This document shows, piece by piece, positions 1-8,465 of a stretch of DNA of 12,218 nucleotides; within the stretch, counting starts at the first letter, position 1; every line of letters begins with the position of its first letter. A program made the position numbers and the translations under genes. The stretch is from an uncultured Eubacteriales bacterium (GTDB lineage Bacteria > Bacillota > Clostridia > Oscillospirales > UMGS1783): the NCBI GenBank assembly GCA_905209135.1, contig CAJLRT010000015.1, positions 1-12,218 of the forward strand, read 5' to 3'. The notes beneath the pieces were generated by a model. It searched no databases. It was not told the DNA's origin and was given only the letters and a program-made list of their open reading frames with translations.

Positions 1-737
1 ATGCCGATAATGCCGGGCGTATTTTCCGTGCCGGCGCGGCGGTTGCGCTCCTGCGCGCCGCCGTGGATGAAGCTCGGCAGGGCCAGCCCCTTTTTGACGT
101 ACAGCGCGCCCACGCCCTTGGGACCCTTGAACTTGTGCGCGGAAAAGGACATGAGCCCGATGTCGAGCGCGTGCACGTCGATGGGGATATGGCCGACGGC
201 CTGGACGGCGTCGGTGTGGAAGGGGACGCAGTGGCGGGCGGCGACGGCGGCCAGCTCGGAGATGGGCTGGATGGTGCCGACCTCGTTGTTTGCGAACATG
301 ATGGTGACGAGTACGGTATCCTCGCCGATGGCGGCTTCCAGATCGGCCGGGCGGACCAGCCCGTCCTCGTAGACGGGCAGCAGCGTGACTGCCGCGCCGC
401 TGTTTTCAATGGCGTGCAGCACGGCGTGGTGCTCAAAGGCCGAGGTGATGATGCGCGGCTTTTTGCCCTTTTGCAGGGCGCGCTGCGCCAGCTCCTTGAT
501 GACCCAGTTATCGCTCTCGGTGCCGCCGGCGGTGAAGTAGATCTCGTCCGCGCGCGCGCCGATACAGGCCGCAATCTGCGCGCGCGCCTGCTCTGTCAGG
601 GCGCGCACCTGCTGGCCGGGGCTGTGCACGGAGTTGGGGTTGGCGTAATATTCGGTGAAAAAGGGGAGCATTTTTTCCACAACGCGCGGGTCCACGCGGG
701 TGGTGGCCGCGTTGTCTACATATACGGTTCTCTTCAT
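1..737 (-). CDS. nifS: cysteine desulfurase (NifS/IscS family), N-terminal 245 residues, cut by window edge
   Basis: This is a PLP-dependent class V aminotransferase-fold enzyme that takes sulfur from L-cysteine as a persulfide, for Fe-S clusters or tRNA thiolation. The visible 245 residues show the family N-terminus (VDNAATT, residues 7-13) and ANPNSVH near 32-38. The FEHHAVL histidines lie at 101-107, and HTDAVQA carries the cofactor-contacting D176 and Q179. SAHK (199-202) contains the PLP lysine K202, and RRAGTEN follows at 233-239. The catalytic cysteine loop lies beyond the left edge, so IscS-like and SufS-like activity cannot be separated by that loop, though the motifs fit the NifS/IscS branch. 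The ATG at 737 is chosen because a GGAAGGAA-like site precedes it by about 7 bases. An in-frame ATG at 770 would add 11 unconserved residues. It is the last visible gene of the leftward cluster, 66 bases after rnhA. Confidence 0.93.
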   Translation of the reverse strand, partial: MKRTVYVDNAATTRVDPRVVEKMLPFFTEYYANPNSVHSPGQQVRALTEQARAQIAACIGARADEIYFTAGGTESDNWVIKELAQRALQKGKKPRIITSAFEHHAVLHAIENSGAAVTLLPVYEDGLVRPADLEAAIGEDTVLVTIMFANNEVGTIQPISELAAVAARHCVPFHTDAVQAVGHIPIDVHALDIGLMSFSAHKFKGPKGVGALYVKKGLALPSFIHGGAQERNRRAGTENTPGIIG

Positions 738-803
738 GGTCGTTCCTTCCGCTTCTATGGTTTTGTCCATTATTCTTTCCATGCGTGGCGGATTCTATGA
801 ATT

Positions 804-1286
804 TTATTTTTCACCGGGCCTGAGCCGGGTGTCGTATGCGTCGGCGCAGGCGGTGGCGAGCGCGTCGCACCGCTCGTTTTCCGGGTGGCCGTCGTGGCCG
901 CGCACCCAGACAAAGGCGGTGCAGTGCGGCTCCATGGCCGCGCACAGGCGCTTCCACAGGTCCTCGTTTTTGACCGGTTCATTGCCCTGCCGCCGCCATG
1001 CCCTGGCCCGCCACTTGTCCAGCCAGCCCTGGTTGACGGCGTCGGTGAGGTATTTGGAATCGGAATAGAGGTGGACGATGCAGGGCTCCTTGAGCGCGGA
1101 CAGGCCTTCGATGGCGGCGGTCAGCTCCATGCGGTTGTTCGTCGTCTCCGCCTCGCCGCCCGACAGCTCCTTTTCAAAGCCGCCCCAGCGCAGTATGGCC
1201 GCCCAGCCGCCCGGGCCGGGATTGCCGCGGCAGGCGCCGTCGGTAAAGATCTCGACCGATTTGCGGGCCCGGTTCTGTGTTTCCAT
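804..1286 (-). CDS. rnhA: ribonuclease HI
   Basis: This endonuclease cleaves the RNA strand of RNA-DNA hybrids, for example R-loops and primers, in the cytoplasm using Mg2+. The protein has 160 residues, the usual size for a bacterial single-domain RNase HI. The full catalytic set is visible: D16 in FTDGAC, E54 in NNRMEL, D76 in YSDSKY, and D141 in ENERCDALA. The loop histidine H131 is in VRGHDGHPEN. The basic segment around residues 91-100 (KWRARAWRRQ) matches the handle region that contacts the hybrid. There is no N-terminal hybrid-binding domain. The ATG at 1286 has a GGGAGGAA site 4-5 bases upstream. The gene lies 24 bases downstream of glyQS and is probably cotranscribed with it. No unusual features were seen. 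Confidence 0.96.
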   Translation of the reverse strand: METQNRARKSVEIFTDGACRGNPGPGGWAAILRWGGFEKELSGGEAETTNNRMELTAAIEGLSALKEPCIVHLYSDSKYLTDAVNQGWLDKWRARAWRRQGNEPVKNEDLWKRLCAAMEPHCTAFVWVRGHDGHPENERCDALATACADAYDTRLRPGEK

Positions 1287-1310
1287 GGGCTTCCTCCCTG
1301 CCCGAGCGGA

Positions 1311-2708
1311 TCAGTAGGAGATGCGCTCGGCGATATAGGCTTCCAGTTCGTCGATGGGGATGCGGACCTGGGCCATGCTGTCCCGGTCGCGCACGGTGAC
1401 GCAGCCGTCCGCCTCGGAATCGAAGTCGTACGTGACGCACAGGGGGGTGCCGATCTCGTCCTGGCGGCGGTAGCGCTTGCCGATGGAGCCGGCGTCGTCA
1501 TAGTCCACCATAAAGGACCGGGCCAGGCGCCTGCGCACTTCGCCCGCCTGCTCGCCCAGCTTTTTCGACAGGGGGAGCACGGCGCACTTAAAGGGCGCGA
1601 GGGCCGGATGCAGGCGCAGTACGGTGCGCACGTCGTTTTTCTCCGGGTCGACGACCTCTTCGTCGTATGCGTCCACGAGGAAGGCGAGGGTGACGCGGTC
1701 GGCGCCGAGCGACGGCTCGACGACATAGGGGACGTATTTCTCGCCCGACTCCTGGTCAAAGTATTCCATGCTCTCGCCCGATTCTTTCTGATGCGCGCTC
1801 AGGTCGAAGTCGGTGCGGTCGGCGACGCCCCACAGCTCGCCCCAGCCGAAGGGGAACAAAAACTCGAAATCCGTGGTCGCCTTGGAGTAGTGGGACAGCT
1901 CTTCCGGCTCGTGGTCGCGCAGGCGCAGGTTCTCCTCGCGCATGTTCAGGCCGGTCAGCCAGTCGCGGCAGAAGGCGCGCCAGTATGCAAACCAGTCGAG
2001 GTCGGTGCCGGGTTTGCAGAAGAACTCCAGCTCCATCTGCTCAAACTCGCGGGTGCGGAAGGTGAAGTTTCCGGGCGTGATCTCGTTGCGGAAGCTCTTG
2101 CCGACCTGCGCGACGCCGAAGGGGACTTTGCGGCGGGTGGTGCGCTGGATATTCTTGAAGTTGACGAAGATGCCCTGCGCCGTTTCAGGGCGCAGATACA
2201 CTTCGCTGGCCGAGTCCTCCGTCACGCCCTGGAACGTCTTGAACATCATATTGAATTTGCGAATGTCCGTAAAATCGCTTCTGCCGCAGCCGGGGCAGGG
2301 GATGCTGTGCTCGCGGATGTATTCGCTCATCTGCTCGTTGGTCAGGGCTTCGACGACCATGTCGATCCCGTTTTTGGCGTTGTAGTCCTCGATCAGCTTG
2401 TCGGCGCGGTGGCGCATTTTGCAGCCGCGGCAGTCGATGAGCGGGTCGTTGAAATTGACCACGTGGCCCGAAGCGACCCAGGTCTGCGGGTTCATGAGGA
2501 TGGCGGAGTCAAGGCCGACGTTGTAGTCGGACTCCTGAACGAACTTTTTCCACCAGGCGCGCTTTACGTTGTTTTTGAGCTCCACGCCGAGCGGGCCGTA
2601 GTCCCACGTATTCGCAAGGCCCCCGTAGATCTCCGAGCCGGCGTAGATGAAGCCGCGGCCCTTGCACAGCGCGACGATGGCCTCCATTGTTTTCTGACTG
2701 TTATCCAT
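1311..2708 (-). CDS. glyQS: glycyl-tRNA synthetase, dimeric (alpha2) type
   Basis: This class II aminoacyl-tRNA synthetase charges tRNA-Gly with glycine. Its 465 residues match the single-chain alpha2 form (about 460 residues), not the alpha2beta2 GlyQ/GlyS form. The N-terminal [18 protein letters not shown] signature is at residues 24-41. Motif 2 runs from about 206 to 229 ([10 protein letters not shown] through FEQMELEFF), and motif 3 is EPSLGADR at 331-338. The C-terminal anticodon-binding domain spans about 370-465. Two CxxC pairs (C93/C96 and C138/C141) sit in the insertion between motifs 1 and 2 and could bind zinc, which is an inference. An AAAGGAG site lies upstream of the ATG at 2708. 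No T-box leader is possible here because only 27 bases separate it from the S-component gene, so expression probably depends on the upstream promoter. Confidence 0.97.
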   Translation of the reverse strand: MDNSQKTMEAIVALCKGRGFIYAGSEIYGGLANTWDYGPLGVELKNNVKRAWWKKFVQESDYNVGLDSAILMNPQTWVASGHVVNFNDPLIDCRGCKMRHRADKLIEDYNAKNGIDMVVEALTNEQMSEYIREHSIPCPGCGRSDFTDIRKFNMMFKTFQGVTEDSASEVYLRPETAQGIFVNFKNIQRTTRRKVPFGVAQVGKSFRNEITPGNFTFRTREFEQMELEFFCKPGTDLDWFAYWRAFCRDWLTGLNMREENLRLRDHEPEELSHYSKATTDFEFLFPFGWGELWGVADRTDFDLSAHQKESGESMEYFDQESGEKYVPYVVEPSLGADRVTLAFLVDAYDEEVVDPEKNDVRTVLRLHPALAPFKCAVLPLSKKLGEQAGEVRRRLARSFMVDYDDAGSIGKRYRRQDEIGTPLCVTYDFDSEADGCVTVRDRDSMAQVRIPIDELEAYIAERISY

Positions 2709-2735
2709 GGAAAACGCTCCTTTACAGATAGTTGA

Positions 2736-3245
2736 TTAAAGATTCGGTTTGAGCTGGTTTTTGACGGCCGGGGCGCTGAATACCGTCAGCAGCACGGCGA
2801 ACACGACCGAGGACGCGCCGGCCTGCACGACGTTGCCCAGGATGTTGGGGACCGCGCCGCCGACGCCGTAGAGGATCAGGTCGCTCACATAGTACAGGCC
2901 GATGCACAGCACGCCGGAGACAAGGCTCATCAGCCCGTTTTTGAGCGCCTTGCGGGACGTGCGCGCAAACAGGTAGAACGGCAGGGCCATAAGCGCCTTG
3001 ATGACGAAGGTGAAGGGGGCGTATACAGTATAGCCGAGGGTCAGATCGGCCAGCGACGCGCCGAGCGCGCCCGCGGCCATCGCATACGGCGGCGGCAGGA
3101 ACAGCGCGGCGGTGTAGAGCAGCGCGTCGCCGATATGGACATACCCGGAATAGACGGGAACGGGGATTTTGATCAGCAGTGTCGCGACGTAGACGAGCGC
3201 CCCGAACAGGGCGGCAAGGGTAAGGTTTTTCAGGTTTTTTCGCAT
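2736..3245 (-). CDS. ECF transporter S component, probably for a vitamin B6 form
   Basis: This integral membrane protein is the substrate-binding S subunit of an energy-coupling factor transporter. Its 169 residues contain about five to six hydrophobic segments, near residues 8-28, 40-50, 55-72, 78-95, 108-126 and 135-158. GYVHIGDALLY (34-44), the small-residue stretch AGALGASLADL (58-68), and PFTFVIKAL (77-85) are typical of the riboflavin-transporter-like S-component superfamily. No ECF ATPase or T subunit is encoded in the window, so it presumably uses a shared group II module encoded elsewhere. Substrate is inferred from context: it overlaps the end of a B6 kinase gene by 16 bases and has a perfect AGGAGG site inside that gene. 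Pyridoxine, pyridoxal or pyridoxamine uptake with trapping by phosphorylation is the simplest reading. The sequence alone does not prove specificity. Confidence 0.85.
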   Translation of the reverse strand: MRKNLKNLTLAALFGALVYVATLLIKIPVPVYSGYVHIGDALLYTAALFLPPPYAMAAGALGASLADLTLGYTVYAPFTFVIKALMALPFYLFARTSRKALKNGLMSLVSGVLCIGLYYVSDLILYGVGGAVPNILGNVVQAGASSVVFAVLLTVFSAPAVKNQLKPNL

Positions 3246-4057
3246 GTTGCCAGTCCTCCTAGTATTGGTTCGAATATGACGCCGTTTTCAAATGTTTCGC
3301 CGAGCGCCGCCGTATAGCGGATCGCATCGGACACAAAACCGCCCGCGGTGCGCACAGCGTCGGCAAAGCCGCGGCCGGAGAGCAGCGCGCCGGTGACGAC
3401 GGAGGCGAATATATCGCCCGTGCCGCTGCAGTAGGCGGGCAGGCGCGGGTGGCGGTCGATAAAGAATTCGCCGTCCGCTAGTCCTGCGTTGACGATGCTG
3501 TCACCCTGGCGTATGCCCGTGATGGCGACATAGCGCGGGCCGAGCGCGGACAGGGCGCGCGCATATTCGCGCATAACGCGCTCGTCTGCGGCTTGCGTAT
3601 ACGGCGCGCCGAGCAGAATGCACGCTTCGGTCAGGTTGGGCGTAATGCAGTCCGCCGCCTCGCACAGCGTCCGCATGCGCGCGCACATATCGGACGTATA
3701 CGTCTTGTAGATTGCGCCGTCGTCGCCCATGACGGGGTCGACAATGCGCAGCGCGCCGGGGTGGGCGCGGCAGAAGTCGAGCACAATGTCGATCTGCTCT
3801 GCGCTGCCCAGGAAACCGGAGTAGACCGCGTCGAAGCGCACGCCCAGCCTGTCCCAGCCCGCGGCGTACTCGCGCATGTGCCCGGTAAAGTCGGCGAAGG
3901 TGAAGGTGGGATAGCCCGTGTGCGCGCAGAGCACTGCCGTCGGCAGCGGGCAGACCTGCACGCCCATGGCGGAGATGACCGGGATGGCGGCGGTCAGCGA
4001 ACAGCGGCCGAAGCCGGACAAGTCGTTGATGGCCGCAACCCGCTTGGGCACAGGCAT
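3230..4057 (-). CDS. pdxY: pyridoxamine/pyridoxal kinase
   Basis: This ATP-dependent kinase of the ribokinase/PfkB-like superfamily phosphorylates pyridoxamine, pyridoxal or pyridoxine at the 5' hydroxyl in PLP salvage. It has 275 residues from the ATG at 4057. The N-terminal VAAINDLSGFGRCSL (7-21) binds substrate. The metal/phosphate motif DPVMGDDG is at 107-114, ITPNLTEA is at 138-145, and the anion-hole motif GTGD (212-215) supplies the catalytic base D215. The start at 4057 follows an AAAGGTGG site by about 8 bases and begins just before the conserved region. An in-frame TTG at 4096 would add 13 unconserved residues, starts at or near the predicted transcription start, and is rejected. 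It is the first gene after the leftward promoter. The symbol is approximate, because PdxK and PdxY families cannot be separated firmly by eye. Confidence 0.92.
   Translation of the reverse strand: MPVPKRVAAINDLSGFGRCSLTAAIPVISAMGVQVCPLPTAVLCAHTGYPTFTFADFTGHMREYAAGWDRLGVRFDAVYSGFLGSAEQIDIVLDFCRAHPGALRIVDPVMGDDGAIYKTYTSDMCARMRTLCEAADCITPNLTEACILLGAPYTQAADERVMREYARALSALGPRYVAITGIRQGDSIVNAGLADGEFFIDRHPRLPAYCSGTGDIFASVVTGALLSGRGFADAVRTAGGFVSDAIRYTAALGETFENGVIFEPILGGLATCEKT
3255..3260 (-). promoter_or_regulatory. Shine-Dalgarno AGGAGG of the S-component gene, inside the kinase gene
   Basis: A perfect AGGAGG lies 9 bases before the S-component ATG (3243-3245) and is embedded in the kinase's last codons. 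The kinase stop (TGA, 3230-3232) lies 16 bases past the S-component start. This arrangement supports translational coupling of kinase and transporter subunit. It also confirms the S-component start. Confidence 0.85.
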
Positions 4058-4102
4058 CTTCCATTCCACCTTTCCGATCTGTTTATGATGATTCAATTAA
4101 AT

Positions 4103-4131
4103 ATAATACTATATATACAGGAAAAATGCAA
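4103..4131 (-). promoter_or_regulatory. sigma-A type promoter for the kinase/S-component/glyQS cluster
   Basis: On the minus strand, TTGCAT (4131-4126) is followed by a 17-base spacer and TATTAT (4108-4103). Each hexamer matches five or fewer of six consensus bases, with ideal spacing. Transcription would start near 4096, giving a leader of about 40 bases before the kinase ATG. That is too short for a known riboswitch. The prediction rests on sequence only. Confidence 0.75.
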
Positions 4132-4336
4132 GGGGTACTTGGCGGCGCGGCCCGCTGTTTGAAAGCGTCCGGCGGGCGGCGCGGCTCCGTGCCGGCGGGC
4201 AGACGCGTCGGGGGGACAAAACACCGGGGGGGAGCGCAGGGCCGGGCGCAGGCGCGGCGGCCCTCGCCGGGGAAAAGGGGGATTGCCCGGAAGCTGTTTC
4301 TGCCGGCGGGAAAGGGCCGCGCCGCCCAGTTTGGCG
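4132..4336. other. GC-rich intergenic spacer between divergent promoters, no gene supported
   Basis: The stretch is far richer in G and C than the AT-rich promoters on either side, and long G runs occur around 4209-4214 and 4225-4232. CCGGCGGG appears three times (4169-4176, 4192-4199, 4303-4310), and the first and third copies are preceded by GCTGTTT a few bases upstream. Open frames cross it on both strands but have no good ribosome binding site or recognisable protein sequence. I see no tRNA, riboswitch or terminator. It may simply be a spacer with biased composition. Confidence 0.5.
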
Positions 4337-4365
4337 TTGACAAGCGCGCCGTTTGCCGGTATACT
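4337..4365 (+). promoter_or_regulatory. strong sigma-A promoter for the 83-residue membrane protein
   Basis: A perfect TTGACA (4337-4342) is followed by a 17-base spacer and TATACT (4360-4365). The -10 box matches five of six bases. A start near 4372 leaves a leader of about 29 bases containing the GAGGAGG site. It points away from the leftward promoter at 4131-4103. Confidence 0.85.
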
Positions 4366-4400
4366 GATAACAATAAAACAATGAAAACGAGGAGGCGCGT

Positions 4401-4652
4401 ATGGGACGAAAACGAACGATTCAATTTGCCATGGACCTTGCCGCGATTTTGCTCGCGGTGCTGGGCGTGGCGGAGATCATTCCGCGCGGTATCGGGTTTG
4501 CAGCGGCGATCTGCCTGCTGGCGGCGGTTCTGTTCTGGAACGGAGTGGACGCCATGCGTGAAAAGCGAAAGGCCTACGCGGTGACGATGATGCTGCTCGG
4601 CGCCGTGATGGCCGGGTTCGCGGTGACCGTGTACCTGTTCCCGCTGTTCTGA
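4401..4652 (+). CDS. small three-helix membrane protein of unknown function
   Basis: I do not recognise this 83-residue protein. Three hydrophobic segments are visible at about residues 10-27, 30-48 and 59-80. The N-terminus (MGRKR) and the loop at 52-58 (MREKRKA) are positively charged, so the positive-inside rule predicts a cytoplasmic N-terminus and an exported C-terminus. There is no signal peptidase site or catalytic motif. The case for a real gene is strong: TTGACA-17-TATACT lies upstream, GAGGAGG sits 5-6 bases before the ATG, and hairpins with a T run follow the stop. It is monocistronic and separated from the V-ATPase operon by about 280 bases including that terminator. An accessory role with the ATPase, like AtpI beside F-type ATPases, is possible but only a guess from position. 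Confidence 0.8.
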   Translation: MGRKRTIQFAMDLAAILLAVLGVAEIIPRGIGFAAAICLLAAVLFWNGVDAMREKRKAYAVTMMLLGAVMAGFAVTVYLFPLF

Positions 4653-4670
4653 TCTGTTTGTGCATATTGA

Positions 4671-4702
4671 CATGCCCGGCGCCGCGTACGGCGTCGGGCA
4701 TG
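4671..4702 (+). repeat. long inverted repeat downstream of the small membrane protein gene
   Basis: A 14-base arm at 4671-4684 pairs with 4689-4702 through a 4-base CGTA loop. There is one G-U wobble and otherwise complete pairing (CATGCCCG against CGGGCATG). It begins 18 bases after the stop codon at 4652. Only three to four Ts follow, so on its own it is an incomplete intrinsic terminator. It probably acts with the T-run element just downstream as a tandem terminator or 3' stability hairpin. Confidence 0.7.
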
Positions 4703-4713
4703 CGGCGTTTTGC

Positions 4714-4746
4714 GGGAAAGCCGCAGGGAGTTTCCCTCCTTTTTTT
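4714..4746 (+). terminator. probable intrinsic terminator with seven-T run
   Basis: GGGAAA (about 4714-4719) can pair with TTTCCC (about 4731-4736). An alternative shorter stem, AGGGA/TCCCT, is nested near 4726-4738. Seven consecutive Ts (4740-4746) follow after a few bases. Together with the strong hairpin at 4671-4702, this should end the transcript of the 83-residue gene before the V-ATPase promoter. The exact stem is ambiguous. Confidence 0.6.
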
Positions 4747-4749
4747 GCG

Positions 4750-4779
4750 GCGGCCGGGTATGTTTTTGCGGCCGGGTAT
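4750..4779 (+). repeat. 12-base direct repeat GCGGCCGGGTAT, two copies
   Basis: Identical 12-base copies lie at 4750-4761 and 4768-4779, with start points 18 bases apart. They lie right after the T run and about 70-100 bases upstream of the ATPase -35 box. They could be a regulator site or replication slippage. Nothing identifies a binding protein. Confidence 0.5.
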
Positions 4780-4794
4780 ATATTAAATAGGAAG

Positions 4795-4833
4795 AAGCGC
4801 ATGGAATTATAAAAACCTGATTTTATGCCGCTT
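4795..4833. repeat. imperfect inverted repeat upstream of the ATPase promoter
   Basis: The inner arms ATAAAA (4809-4814) and TTTTAT (4821-4826) pair perfectly around a 6-base loop. The outer arms AAGCG (4795-4799) and CGCTT (4829-4833) also pair, leaving an asymmetric internal loop. The dyad ends 17 bases before the -35 hexamer, a position where an activator or repressor could bind. Alternatively it is chance AT-rich sequence. Confidence 0.4.
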
Positions 4834-4850
4834 AATTCGCGTATTCTTTA

Positions 4851-4879
4851 TTGACACTCAAAAATGATTGACGTATAAT
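4851..4879 (+). promoter_or_regulatory. perfect-consensus sigma-A promoter of the V-type ATPase operon
   Basis: TTGACA (4851-4856), exactly 17 bases, and TATAAT (4874-4879) match the full housekeeping consensus. AT-rich sequence precedes the -35 box. Transcription would start near 4886, giving a leader of about 50 bases that ends with AGGGGTGAT before the first ATG at 4937. It implies strong basal transcription of the ATPase unless a regulator intervenes. Confidence 0.92.
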
Positions 4880-4936
4880 TTGAAGTATAGCATTTTACAG
4901 GCACTAAAATTATAAAGGAAAAGCAGGGGTGATCAA

Positions 4937-5248
4937 ATGGCGCAGGAAGCGATTTTGGCGGTGAAAGAGGCCGAGCAAAAGGCGGATGCGATCGAGCGGG
5001 AAGGCGAGCAAAACGCCGAACAGCTCGTGCAGGAAGCCCTGCAGGCGGCGCAGGCGCACAAGCGTGAAGCAGAGCGCCAGGCCGGCGAGAAAGCGCAGCA
5101 GATCCTGAGCCGGGCCAGGGAGCAGGCGGAGGAGATACAGCGCGGGGCCGAAGCCGAGGCCGGGCGGCTGGCGGATGCGCTCAGGGAGCGCGCGGACGCG
5201 CGCGGGGCCGAAGCGATCGACGCAGTCAAGCGCCTGCTGTTCGCCTGA
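4937..5248 (+). CDS. ntpF: V/A-type ATPase peripheral-stalk subunit G/H (NtpF/AhaH-like)
   Basis: This 103-residue protein is almost entirely heptad-rich, Ala/Glu/Gln/Arg-rich coiled coil (about residues 5-90), with no membrane segment. It ends in a short hydrophobic tail, AIDAVKRLLFA. Size, composition and first position in the operon match NtpF (E. hirae) or AhaH (archaeal A-type). These pair with subunit E to form the peripheral stalk that holds the catalytic head against rotation. Coiled-coil sequence alone would not identify it, so the call rests on position before subunit I. Translation starts at the ATG preceded by AGGGGTGAT, close to the extended Shine-Dalgarno consensus. Subunit I follows after 39 bases. 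Confidence 0.87.
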   Translation: MAQEAILAVKEAEQKADAIEREGEQNAEQLVQEALQAAQAHKREAERQAGEKAQQILSRAREQAEEIQRGAEAEAGRLADALRERADARGAEAIDAVKRLLFA

Positions 5249-5287
5249 TACGGACATACCGACCGCAGGAGAAAGGAGGGACGCCGT

Positions 5288-7778
<2,491 letters not shown>

Positions 7779-7793
7779 TGCGGACTGTTCATG

Positions 7794-7823
7794 CGGCCGG
7801 GCGTGCAAGCCTTAACGGCCGGC
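7794..7823 (+). other. possible intercistronic hairpin between ntpK and ntpE
   Basis: CGGCCG at 7794-7799 can pair with CGGCCG at 7816-7821. GGC (7800-7802) and GCC (7809-7811) form an inner stem, and TTAA is a bulge. No T run follows, so it is not a classic terminator. It sits in the 75-base gap after the ring subunit and before the ribosome site of ntpE. It may act in mRNA processing or stability, or may be a product of high GC. Confidence 0.4.
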
Positions 7824-7853
7824 GCGATGGGTATACAGATTAGGAGTGCTGAC

Positions 7854-8450
7854 ATGACAGGACTTGAGAATATCGTCAATCAAATCATAGCCGAATCGGA
7901 AGAGGCGGCCCGGCGTACGCTCGCCGACGCGCAGGCGCGCGCGGACAAGATCCGCGACGATGCGCAGGCGGACGCAAAGCAGCGGGAAAAGCTGATTGTG
8001 GCCCAGGCCGAGGCGGACGCCGCCCAGATTCTGGAGGGCGCGCGCTCCGGCGCCGACCTCATCAAGCGCCGCAGCCTGCTGCAGGCGCGCCAGCAGCTGA
8101 TTGCGCAGACGCTTGAGAAGGCGAAAGAGAGCTTTTACGCGATGGACGACGACGCGTATTTCCGGACTATCTGCGAGATGCTCGGCCGGTACGCATACGC
8201 CCAGGCGGGCAGGCTCGCGTTCAACCGGCGGGACCTGGACCGGCTCCCGGCCGGTTTCGACGCGCAGGTCGCGCAGGCGCTTGCCGGCAAGCCGGGCGCG
8301 TCGCTGACGCTGGACGAAGCCCCACGCGACATTGACGGCGGGTTCGTACTCATCTACGGCGATATCGAAGAAAACTGCTCCTTCGAAGCGCTGTTCGACG
8401 CCCAGAAAGACCGGCTGCAGGACGAGGTGCGCGCACTGCTGTTCGGATAG
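7854..8450 (+). CDS. ntpE: V/A-type ATPase peripheral-stalk subunit E
   Basis: This 198-residue protein partners the G/H-type subunit (NtpF) in the peripheral stalk. Residues 1 to about 95 are charged Ala-rich coiled coil (EEAARRTLADAQARADKI and onward). The globular C-terminal domain ends with the family pattern DIDGGFVLIYGDIEENCSFEALFD (about residues 159-182). The start at 7854 is chosen because TAGGAG precedes it by about 7 bases and because the length fits the family. An in-frame ATG at 7791 would add 21 residues that do not resemble the family and would place the start inside a GC-rich hairpin. The next gene begins 15 bases downstream. Confidence 0.93.
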   Translation: MTGLENIVNQIIAESEEAARRTLADAQARADKIRDDAQADAKQREKLIVAQAEADAAQILEGARSGADLIKRRSLLQARQQLIAQTLEKAKESFYAMDDDAYFRTICEMLGRYAYAQAGRLAFNRRDLDRLPAGFDAQVAQALAGKPGASLTLDEAPRDIDGGFVLIYGDIEENCSFEALFDAQKDRLQDEVRALLFG

Positions 8451-8465
8451 AGGGAGAGGCGTTTT

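Noticed and set aside
738..770. Upstream in-frame ATG at 770 for nifS
   Set aside because: The extra 11 residues precede the usual family N-terminus, and the GGAAGGAA site serves the ATG at 737.
63..800. Plus-strand frame opposite nifS
   Set aside because: The minus strand encodes a full cysteine desulfurase N-terminus with its PLP lysine, so the plus frame is a shadow.
885..2735. 616-codon plus-strand open frame opposite glyQS and rnhA
   Set aside because: It is antisense to two unmistakable enzymes, has Ala/Val/Gly/Asp-rich composition typical of GC-rich mirror frames, and has no recognisable domain.
2709..2735. T-box riboswitch ahead of glyQS
   Set aside because: The gap is only 27 bases, too short for any T-box element.
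4058..4096. TTG start at 4096 for the B6 kinase
   Set aside because: It would begin at or next to the predicted transcription start and adds 13 unconserved residues. The ATG at 4057 has a ribosome site.
4126..4584. Plus-strand frame through the GC-rich spacer into the small membrane protein gene
   Set aside because: It is in another frame from the supported 83-residue gene, is Arg/Gly-rich, and crosses that gene's promoter.
7791..7853. Upstream in-frame ATG for ntpE
   Set aside because: It adds 21 residues unlike subunit E and lies in the hairpin region. The TAGGAG site fits the ATG at 7854.
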